From the NCBI RefSeq assembly GCF_037392515.1, contig NC_090291.1, forward strand, positions 37,719,001-37,783,000: a stretch of 64,000 nucleotides of DNA. The letters run 5' to 3'. Below the pieces are notes generated by a model. It made no database searches and was not told the origin of the DNA. It saw nothing but the letters and a program-made list of their open reading frames with translations. Origin of the DNA: Haliotis asinina (taxonomy: Eukaryota > Mollusca > Gastropoda > Lepetellida > Haliotidae). Shown in pieces: positions 1-8,109 of the stretch; within the stretch, counting starts at the first letter, position 1, and the number at the start of each line of letters is the position of its first letter. Position numbers and translations under genes: made by a program.

Positions 1-302
1 TTTCTCAGAACTCCCAACTCCCAAACAGTAGGCCTACATGTACTTGTACCACATACATATGTTCCACTGATGGACTAGTTCTCTATTTTTAATCCTACCT
101 ACCTGTTCCTCTCAGCAGCTGCCCTGTTGCCGTCTATGCTGTTCGCGGATGTATGCTCTCATGCCAAACTCGACTATTGATTATTTTTGCCGTCCTTGAA
201 AGACCAGAGGCTTGTGAACAGAGACTTGTTGAGATGTCAACCATGCGTGTTATTATTGTATACCGAGCCAAAAAAGAAACTTCACATTGTTTCTTCAGGG
301 CA
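1..302. other. intergenic, nothing recognised
   Basis: No exon-like reading frame, tandem repeat or recognisable mobile element is visible. The stretch borders a Tc1-like transposase remnant and may hold decayed parts of it. Confidence 0.4.
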
Positions 303-650
303 CTATAAAAGAACAAGAGATGGACGTCGAGAATGGAGACTGACAGCCCGCAACCGATTTCGAATGGTCTGTGAGGACAGTCGACATCTAAACATCTCAG
401 CCCTGGTTTGTGTAGCCGGCAGAAATCTGTCACGTAGGTGCCGTAGGGCGATTTGACGGTCTTCTGCTCCTGACGTCACACTTGGACGACCCGACCTTGG
501 GCGATCAGAAGTGGTGCCAGTTTGTTGTAGACGACCTCGCAAGTCATACACAGAACCACGGCTGCATCCCATTGCTCTTGCGACGTCAATAACCGATCTT
601 CCCGCTTGCAGCATGACAACAGCACGTTCACGTTGCGCATTTGACAATCA
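303..650 (-). pseudogene. Tc1/mariner transposase, N-terminal remnant
   Basis: The minus strand is open for about 114 codons and reads like the paired-domain-like DNA-binding head of a Tc1-type transposase. The first helix-turn-helix is seen as RERAVVMLQAGRSVIDVARA followed by CSRGSVYDLRGRLQQTG. A GRP-type linker (DRPRSGRPSVTS) leads into a second helix region (DRQIALRHLRDRF, SQTIRNRLRAV). The frame ends before any of the DD34E catalytic core, so this is a fragment of a roughly 340-residue protein. No in-frame ATG is evident at its start and no terminal inverted repeats were found around it. The family call is firm; the exact ends are approximate. Confidence 0.75.
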
Positions 651-1149
651 TGGCATTTAAAGTACCGTTAGAACTGTGGTTTAAAAGTGTTTATTTTCAA
701 TTCTTGAGGCCAATGCAAACACGTGCAAATGAAGAAAACTTCGATGCGAAGATCACGTGATCGACTGCATGTGCAAAACCTGATTTTACTCTTACGTCAT
801 TAACACGACGAATGGATGGGTTTGAGTGGGTTTTGGTAACGTTTTTCTAGAGTCGAAAGATTGGATACCATCTCGGATACATATATGTATCATCAGAGAA
901 AAATTATTCATCATTTTTCAGAATTACATTTTGTGAAGTTCCTTTTTTGACTCAGTATACATGTTCCCATCGCCTGATGTAAGATCCTGGTTGGAACCGG
1001 GAAAGAATCCTCCAAAAATGACATCAAATGAATATCGATAAGTCGTTTTCCTTACCTTTCAGTCATAATTTATAGGTGTGATTCTGTCATATATCAAAGG
1101 TAAACATTCAAGATCTTTTAAGTATCGCCTCAAGGACTAATGTGCGTAC
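651..1149. other. intergenic, nothing recognised
   Basis: AT-rich, with no supported gene. It lies between the Tc1 remnant and a tRNA-derived SINE. No tandem repeat or terminal inverted repeat was seen. Confidence 0.4.
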
Positions 1150-1360
1150 CTGATCGCCTGCGTGGTGTAGTGGTTAGAGCGTCCGCCCGGAGAGGTCGCG
1201 GGTTAGATCCCCGCCGCAAAAAAAGACGTTAAAATATTGTCCTTGTTGATACTGGCGCTAGGCATTAATGGGTACGTCAGGGATTAGTCGGCACGTAGTC
1301 AGTATTAATCTATTATGTGTTTGAGTAGGTAGTTATGCTTAACTGTGGCATGGTATCTGA
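1150..1360 (+). mobile_element. tRNA-derived SINE
   Basis: The 5' end carries a clear polymerase III promoter. A box-A-like TGGTGTAGTGG lies near 1162, and a box-B-like GGTTAGATCC lies about 40 bases later, near 1201. This is the spacing of a tRNA gene. The rest of a tRNA (acceptor stem pairing, CCA end) is not formed, and an unrelated body of about 130 bp follows. It abuts a (GAGT)n run that begins another SINE on the opposite strand. A functional tRNA gene is unlikely. Confidence 0.6.
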
Positions 1361-1446
1361 GTGAGTGAGTGAGTGAGTTTAGTTATACGCTGCTTTTAGC
1401 AATATTCCAGCAATATCACGCGGGGGACACCAGAAATGTGAGCTAG
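1361..1446 (-). mobile_element. SINE family A, 3' fragment
   Basis: Only the 3' part is kept: the CACTC tail (seen as GAGTGAGTGAG on the plus strand), the GCAATATTCCAGCAATATCAC block and the start of the GGGGACACCAGAAATG block. The tRNA-like head is missing. Confidence 0.7.
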
Positions 1447-1623
1447 CGCTATAAAATCGGCTAAGTCTGGGCAAGTACAAGCAAGCACACATACACACGC
1501 ATGTGCGTCGTCATTCTATGAGAGACCATTAAACCATTAAAACCCATTTCCCTCATATTATTATTATTTTGAACCCCTCTAGCAGACATGTGAAATGACA
1601 TTTGACTTCTTTTCAGCCCTTTC

Positions 1624-2662
1624 CAGGCCCCCCTAAGTAATTGAAGGAATTACAGCAAATTTGAAGGAATTGCATCTCAAATGTAAACAAACGCAGCCCA
1701 CTAGCGAAACAATTGCAGCGATATCGGTAGTTTAGCGGTAATAACAGAAACACATCGGCCCTATCGGAAGCAATGTCGGTAATACTGGAAACACGATCGG
1801 CCATCTTCGGAGATTTTTCGGTCGCGAGCGGAAACTCACGCAGCAAAACATGGCGTCGTTGGAAGAAGCACCCGTCTCGGTGAGATTTGTTTTTAGTTCC
1901 TACTATTACATTTTCATACTTATCCATCTTTGACCACCCGCGTTGAATTCGTTTAGGTATGAGGTGTTGTCGGGGCAATAGCTTATGTTTTTAGGAAAAG
2001 ATTGTCACTGCAGAAGAGTGTCACAAGTCATGCCCCTGGAGATTGTTTACATCTGAACATCGAAGTCGTGCCGATGATTACGAACATCATGAACGTGCGC
2101 CATGAAGAAGTTTATGAGCCATACTTTTTCTTGCTACGAAGTGCAATTGACAAATTTAAACACATTTTACAAAAAAAATGATGTTATACCTGGCGCACGT
2201 TCGTAATCATCGGCACGACTTCGATGTTCAGATGTAAACAAACTACAGGGGCATGACTTGTGACACTCTCCTAGAGTGACTATCTTTTCCTAAAAACATA
2301 AGCTATTGCCCCGACAACACCTCATACCTAAACGCATTCAACACGGGTGGTCAAAGATGGATAAGTATAAAAATGTAATAGTAGAAACTAAAAACAAATC
2401 TCACCGAGACGGGTGCTTCTTCCAACGACGCCATGTTTTGCTGCGTGAGTTTCCGCTCGCGACCGAAAAATCTCCGAAGATGGCCGATCGTGCTTCCAGT
2501 ATTACCGACATTGCTTCCGATAGGGCCGATGTATTTCTGTTATTACCGCTAAATTACCAATATCGCTGCTATTGTTTCGCGAGTGGGCTGCGTTTGTTTA
2601 CATTTGAGATGCAATTCCTTCAAATTTGCTGTAATTCCTTCAATTACTTATAGGGGGGCCTG
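1624..2662. mobile_element. long-arm inverted-repeat (foldback) DNA element
   Basis: Two arms of about 475 bp (roughly 1624-2105 and 2186-2662) are near-perfect reverse complements, separated by a spacer of about 80 bp. The outer ends read CAGGCCCCCCTA on both strands, and the element is bounded by an identical 5-bp direct repeat, CTTTC, at 1619-1623 and 2663-2667. This points to DNA-mediated insertion. The arms differ by a few substitutions and small indels, for example a 2-bp difference next to each terminus. Reading frames of 121 and 115 codons in the two arms are mirror images of one sequence and have no homology I recognise, so they are probably not genes. A 5-bp target duplication is unusual. 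Transib is one superfamily known for it, but its ends start with CAC, so the superfamily is left open. Confidence 0.8.
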
Positions 2663-2667
2663 CTTTC

Positions 2668-3034
2668 AAAGTGATTATATTTCAGCATGCGAGTTTGTGT
2701 ATTGCGTAAGCATAGGACATACGAGGTTTCCATAAAATCTTGGATCATGTTTGTGTTGCGTTTCTTTTGTTCATGAGGCTGAATGAATAGAATGGAAACG
2801 AGAGCCTTGGTCAAAAGTGTCATTTTACATTCTAACGTGCTGTTATAGTGTCTACTTCAGCCCAGCCATGTCCAAATATTTCTAAAGACTAAAAAACTAT
2901 GTACCAAGGCCATATAATATTTAGTTGTTATTATTATTCAGTCTGCATTCTTAAATTTTCTCACTACCATAGCGTACATTGTTTTGTCAGCTACCCTGTT
3001 CCTCTTTGTCACTCCCATTAATTACCTTTATTGG
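2668..3034. other. intergenic, nothing recognised
   Basis: AT-rich spacer with no exon, repeat array or mobile element that I can support. Confidence 0.4.
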
Positions 3035-3190
3035 TCACCCCCAATTGGAACCGATGACATATGCCAACCAAGTCAGCAAGCCTGACCACCCGATCCCGTT
3101 AGTCGTCTCTTACGACAAGCACAGTCGCCTTTTATGGATGGCAAGCATGGGTTGCTGAAGGCCTATTTTACCCCGGAACCTTCACGTGTA
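3035..3190 (-). mobile_element. SINE family B, 5' fragment
   Basis: It carries the conserved blocks of the family: CCAACCAAGTCAGCAAGCCTG, then GACCACCCGATCCCGTTAGTCG, then TTACGACAAGCA and GGGTTGCTGAAGGCC. It ends in the ACCTTCACG motif that forms the family's 5' end on the minus strand. The 3' half is absent. Confidence 0.7.
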
Positions 3191-3415
3191 AACTAAAGAA
3201 GCTCGAACTAAACTATGCTTAGTTCTCTTCATCTGATACCGAACACATTCCAGTCACCCTATCCACCCGTTTATAACTGGTGTATTCATTTGTCATTATC
3301 AACGTATTCATTCGTTTTCGTCGATGTAATATTCATTCGTTTTCGCCAATGTAATGTTCATCCTAATCATGAGCTAATTTTCCTTGTCAACCGTATCCAC
3401 CCGTTGACAGTGCTT

Positions 3416-3578
3416 AGAGGCGGGGGTAGTCTAGTGGTTAAAGCGTTCGCTCGTCACGTCGAAGATCTGTGTTTGAATCCCCACATGGGTATAACGTGTG
3501 AAGCCAATTTCTGGTGTCCCTTACCGTGATATTGCTGGAGTATTGCTAAAAGTGGAATAAAACCATCCTCACTCATTC
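3416..3578 (+). mobile_element. SINE family A, near full length
   Basis: This is the best copy for defining family A. A tRNA-like head contains box A (TAGTCTAGTGGTTAAAGCG) and a box-B-like sequence (GTTTGAATCC) about 35 bases later. It is followed by the CCCACATGGGTA block, the CTGGTGTCCC block, the GTGATATTGCTGGAGTATTGC block and a CCTCACTCATT tail. Confidence 0.8.
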
Positions 3579-3685
3579 CAAAGGGCTTAATCAGCACATG
3601 CCTGTAAAGGATATAGTGCACACCTAAAGGTAGTCCTCTTCGATTTGTCAAATTCCAAAATTATTTCTGCTACATGATGTAGCTG

Positions 3686-3752
3686 TGAAAGTGCTGGAAT
3701 ATTGCTGGAATATTGCTAAAATCGGCGTAAACCAAACTTATTCACTCCACCT
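3686..3752 (+). mobile_element. SINE family A, tail fragment
   Basis: Only the last part is present: the tandem TGCTGGAATATTGC blocks, a GGCGTAAACCAAACT block and the CACTC-type tail. Confidence 0.55.
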
Positions 3753-3754
3753 GT

Positions 3755-4500
3755 GTGGGCACGCTTTCTGGAATCAAGACATGTGCCTGCCTCAGTTCCT
3801 GACATTCTACTCAAGATGCCACGACGATGTTCGTATGTGACACCTTACATGCTTAAGTGGCCCATCAAAGATGCCGTGGAGTATACGGCTGTACGATACA
3901 ATATTATTCAGAAACAAGCTGTCAAAAACACTTTGCATGTCTATGTCAGCGCCAGTGTGACGTGACAATTTTCACAAAGAGTCTTTGAACAGTTTTTACA
4001 CGTCTACTCGTACATACATGAATAATGTATGACGCACAGATAAACTGACAGTATCAGGTTGTTTAAATCGTTCACATCCGTCTTTCTGATTATATCATAG
4101 GCGGATCCAGAGGGCGGACCCCACCCCTATTTTCTCCCTAACATTTATTAAATGACCTTTGAAAACAGGTGAAATCCCTCCTTCTTAAGAACAACGTTCA
4201 AAGAATTGGACGTACCGGTTACGAACGTGTCCAGCGTATTTCCCCCTTGTGAGTTGTACCGAGTGACCCCGTGGAATGTTTCGCGGTTGTCATTGAATTT
4301 GCTGTGTATCTCGGGTAGATTACCTCGACCTTCCTCAAGTATGCACCCGTGTCATTCATGTTGGTTTGTAATTCATTTCTGATAAGTTGACAGCGTGCAA
4401 TCTGGCAGATAGTTATCATGTTTCCGGGAAAGATTTTATCGCTTTTGTTAACTGCTGAACATTAGAGATGTGACGTCACATTAATGTTTTCATGGCTTTA
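3755..4500. other. intergenic, no gene supported
   Basis: Short open frames occur here but none shows splice context or family resemblance. The segment near 4100-4200 looks like decayed mobile DNA without identifiable ends. Confidence 0.35.
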
Positions 4501-4504
4501 TTAT

Positions 4505-4786
4505 GAGTGAGTGAGTTTAGTTTTACGCCGCACTCAGCATTATTCCGACTATATGGCGGCGGTCTGTAAATAATCGAGTCTGGACCAGACAATCCAGTGA
4601 TCAACAACATGAGCATCGATCTGCGCACTTGGGAACCGATCACATGTGTCAACCAAGTCAGCGAGCCTGACCATCCGATCCCGTTAGTCGTCTCGTACGA
4701 CAAGCACAGTCGCCTTTTATGGCAGGCATGAGTTGCCGAAGGCCTATATATTCTACCCTGAGACCTTTTCGGGTCGGCCTTATTAT
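4505..4786 (-). mobile_element. SINE family B, near full length
   Basis: On the plus strand it runs from GAGTGAGTTTAGTTTTACGCC through ATGGCGGCGGTCTGTAAATA, CTGGACCAGACAATCCAGTG, the GTCAACCAAGTCAGCGAGCCTG block and GATCCCGTTAGTCG to a GACCTTTTCGGGTC end. The CACTC tail therefore lies on the minus strand. This copy keeps all family blocks. Confidence 0.8.
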
Positions 4787-4892
4787 GACGCAACAAGGTC
4801 CAGTCAATCGTATAGCATAAACAATTTTGAATTTGACGAATGGAAGAGGATGCACTATATCCTTTAAGGGTTATGTGGTGATTGAGCCATTT

Positions 4893-5046
4893 AGTGTGAG
4901 TGAGTATGGTATCACGTAGCCTTTTGTAATACCCCAGTAATATCACGGTGAGGGACAACAGACATGGGCTTCAGATTTTGTGCTCATGTGGGGAGTCGAA
5001 TCTGGATCTTCAACGTGACGAGCGAACGCTTTAACCACTAGCCTAC
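4893..5046 (-). mobile_element. SINE family A, near full length
   Basis: Reverse orientation. The head near 5046 reads TAGGCTAGTGGTTAAAGCG on the minus strand, with a box-B-like GATTCGACTCC. Its 5' end runs directly into a poly-C tract. Confidence 0.75.
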
Positions 5047-5069
5047 CCCCCCCCCCCCCCCCCCCCCCC
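5046..5069. repeat. poly-C tract (24 C)
   Basis: An uninterrupted run of 24 cytosines sits at the 5' boundary of a family A SINE, whose normal 5' end is already C-rich on this strand. It probably grew by slippage, and its true length may be uncertain in assembly. Confidence 0.85.
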
Positions 5070-5587
5070 AGAGCTGGATAGAAATAAGAACAAAACCATG
5101 TTTATCTCTACTTGATGATAGTGAACTGTCACATTATCAGCAAACTGCATTGTCTGAAACTGCTTTTTGATAACTTCTTATGTCACACAGCTTATGATAC
5201 GTTGACTGAACTAATATTACCATTTTGTCACCATATTTGAAATGAGTATTGATTTGAAATGTCTTCAAAATTATCAATTGTTGGAAACTGTCACATTTAT
5301 TTTGTTTAACTTCTGTCAGACCGAATGAGACTGAAAAGTTGCATGTATTTGTTGAGTAGCGTCCATTATTGCAATGTCCCATTGTTACACAAGAAGAAAC
5401 GCTGTAGTGAGAACAACTGTGCGATAAAAAGCTTTAATGGTCCATTGTATGCACTGATATAAATCTCAACATAGCTTTCATGCATCTTAAACATGTTGTG
5501 GCTGTGAAGATATACATAGTGAAATAACTGAAAAAATATGTAAGACCGATTTTATGTGGGTAAAAACATAGGACATCTACTGAATCA
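5070..5587. other. intergenic, nothing recognised
   Basis: AT-rich sequence between two SINEs, with no exon-like or repeat structure visible. Confidence 0.4.
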
Positions 5588-5842
5588 GAGTGAGTGAGTT
5601 TAGTTTTATGCCACACTCAGCATTATTCCAGCTATATGGCGGCGGTCTGTAAATAATCGAGTCTGGACCAGACAATCCAGTGATCGACAACATCAGCATT
5701 GATCAGCGCAATTGGGAACCAATGGCACGTGTCAACCAAGTCAGCGAGCCTGATCACCCGATCTCGTTAGTCGCTTCTTATGACAAGCACAATCGCCTTT
5801 AATGGCAAGCATGGGTTGCTGAAGGCCGAACCTTCACGGGTC
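5588..5842 (-). mobile_element. SINE family B, near full length
   Basis: All blocks from GAGTGAGTTTAGTTTTATGCC to ACCTTCACGGGTC are present on the plus strand, so its tail points to lower coordinates. A second, inverted fragment of the same family follows within 65 bp. Confidence 0.8.
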
Positions 5843-5904
5843 TATTGAATCAGACGCTCAGTCTTGGTGACTTTGTTGATTGTCATTGTATCCGGGTGGG
5901 GCTT

Positions 5905-6020
5905 GATCCTCAGTAACTCACGCTTGTCGTAAGTGGCGACTAACGAGAATCGGGTGGTCTGGCTCGCAGACCTGGTTGATACATACCATCGTACCCCTGG
6001 TGCGTTGATCCACAGACAAA
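5905..6020 (+). mobile_element. SINE family B, 5' fragment
   Basis: It shows the GCTTGTCGTAAGTGGCGACTAACG block, the ATCGGGTGGTC block and the GACCTGGTTGATACAT block in sense orientation. The 3' half and tail are missing. Confidence 0.6.
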
Positions 6021-6099
6021 TGGGGTATCCTTTGTTTAGGCGGGGTACCGCATAATGGACCCTCAGTTTTAGCTGAAATCAGGCATTAACAGAACCCCA

Positions 6100-6424
6100 G
6101 CTTCTATTTCACTCACTAGATCATTAACTTCATTTATTGGATCATTAACTTCACTTATTGGATCATTAACTTCATTCACTAGATCATTAACTCCATTCAC
6201 TAGATCATTAACTTCATTCACTGGATCATTAACTTCATTCACTAGATCATTAACTTTATTCACTAGATCATTAACTTCATTCACTAGATCATTAACTTCA
6301 TTCACTAGATCATTAACTTCATTCACTAGATCATTAACTCCATTCACTAGATCATTAACTTCATTCATAAGATCATTAACTCCATTCACTAGATCATTAA
6401 CTCCATTCACTACATCATTAACTT
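6100..6424. repeat. 21-bp minisatellite, left block (about 15 copies)
   Basis: The unit is ATTAACTTCATTCACTAGATC with scattered substitutions (TGGATC for TAGATC, CTCC for CTTC). The identical unit makes up the 2.4-kb array that starts at 12352. This block stops at the TAA run that borders a LINE, and the array resumes beyond the LINEs. The two arrays are therefore best read as one array split by insertion. Confidence 0.9.
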
Positions 6425-6440
6425 CATAATAATAATAATA
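6425..6440. repeat. (TAA)n run at LINE 5' junction
   Basis: Five TAA-type units separate the minisatellite from the truncated LINE copy. They are the remains of the TAA tract into which the LINE inserted. Confidence 0.8.
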
Positions 6441-8080
6441 ATGACTCGAGAAATGTAATACTCTTCATCTGAAACGTGGCAAGGTAACTAATGATGGATC
6501 GGTCATGTTACAAGGGGGAGGAGTTATTGAGCATCTTGTGGAAGATCAGGCCTACACCTTTCTTGGAATGCAAGTTCGAGACAAGCTCCAGAATGCCCAG
6601 ATTCAAGATAAACTTCGGGCCGAGTATAAATCTCGTTTAAAGAAAATCTGGAGTTCAGAGCTAAATGCTCGAAACAAAGTCAAAGCCACCAATACCTTTG
6701 CTGTGCCAGTCCTCTCCTATTTCTTTGGAGTAGTTGATTGGACAAAACAAGACATCCAGAATCTTGACCGCCTGACCAGAAGGATCATGTCTGATAACAG
6801 AGCACACCACCCTCGTTCCTCTCTTAATCGTTTATATATGCCAATCAATTCTGGAGGTCGGGGTTTGATTAATGTGGAAGCTCTTCATGACAGAATGTTA
6901 TTGTGTACTTTTGCACATATTTATTTGTCAGATGATCCTCTGGTGATGCACGTCAAGATTCATGATGAAAGCAAGGAATTCCACAGCTACTTTAAGCGTG
7001 CCAAGGTTGTTGGACACAATTTGAAATTTGAAGTTGATTTTGTTGATGGCGATGTACTGCTGGACGGTACAGTGATGGGAGTAAACCAGGTGAAGTCTTT
7101 CACCAAGTCTGCCCAGAGTCGGTCCTTTGTGGAGAAGCTGTCTGAGAAGCCATTGCATCGTGTGTATATGCAGTGTGTGGAACAGAACAGCAATCCAACC
7201 GACTCCTTCGCCTGGATGAAGTCGGCTGGTCTCAAATGTGAAACTGAGGGCTTCCTTTTTGCTGCTCAGGACCAGTCACTTCCCACTCGCAATCGCCAGA
7301 ATGTGATTCTCAAAGAAAATATCAATATGAAATGTCGTCTTTGCAATGAATTTACAGAGACTGTCCAACACCTTGTCAGTGGATGCCCTTCCTTGGCACA
7401 AACAGCATATCTTAAAAGACATGATGGCATGGCTCGCTGCTTTTATTATCGTCTCCGCCATGCCTGTGGCTTTGACTCTGAGGTCCATCCATGGTACGAC
7501 CCTGAACATGTTCAGGGCGTCCTGGAAAATGATGCTTTTAAACTTCTCTGGAATAGGCCAATATACAGCCTGAGACGAATTCCAGCCAACAAACCTGATC
7601 TTGTCCTTTTTGATAAAGCCAATGAAATTATTTATATCATAGAATTTTCTGTCCCTTTTGACAGCAATGTGATTGGCAAGATTCAGGAAAAGCATGATAA
7701 ATATGCGGACCTCGCCTTTGAAATGTCTCGCTTGCATCCCAAGTACACTGTCGTCAGGCTCCCCATTGTTCTCGGTGCCCTTGGTTTGGTACCTCCTGAT
7801 CTCTTGGCGCAGATCAGGAGAGTGCCCGGGTTCTCCACCGGGAGCACAGCCCTTCTGACAATCTGGGTAATGCAGAAGGCTGCAGTGTTGGGGAGCCTTC
7901 ATATTCTCCGAAAAGTTCTTGGTGGGTTCGACTAGGCAGTGTTTCCTGGGAGAAGTCCCATTCGCTGTCTGGGCTGCGTGTAGAGGGGGTGAGGGCCCTG
8001 AGCTGATGATGAGCTTGACCAGCCTGACTGTGCCAGGATCACCCAAACCCTCTCTGCTGCATTTCTATCTCAATCTGTAA
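6441..8080 (+). mobile_element. R4/Dong-type LINE, 5'-truncated copy
   Basis: The sequence is almost identical to 9857-11494 of the full copy downstream. It starts inside the reverse transcriptase, just after the YMDD region, and runs to the same 3' end. An open frame covers 6505-7935 (about 476 codons). It keeps the CCHC-like zinc knuckle (CRLCNEFTETVQHLVSGC) and the restriction-like endonuclease core (KPDLVLF...IIEFSVP). It lacks the catalytic part of the reverse transcriptase, so it cannot move on its own. Differences from the full copy are few (for example AFK against SYK near the endonuclease), so both insertions are recent. A 5' truncation is typical of target-primed reverse transcription. 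Confidence 0.85.
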
Positions 8081-8109
8081 AAAAAAAATAATAATAATAA
8101 TGATAATAG
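8081..8109. repeat. A-rich/(TAA)n junction between two LINE copies
   Basis: A short A run is followed by TAA units and one TGA variant. It is at once the 3' tail of the truncated copy and the target of the full copy. Confidence 0.75.

Noticed and set aside
1150-1230. A tRNA gene
   Set aside because: A and B boxes are present but cloverleaf stems are not formed and a SINE body follows.
1613-2653. Two related genes of 121 and 115 codons in inverted orientation
   Set aside because: They are the two arms of one palindromic element and mirror each other; no domain is recognisable.
4476-4958. 160-codon minus-strand ORF
   Set aside because: It lies across a family B SINE and part of a family A SINE; similar frames recur in other SINE copies.
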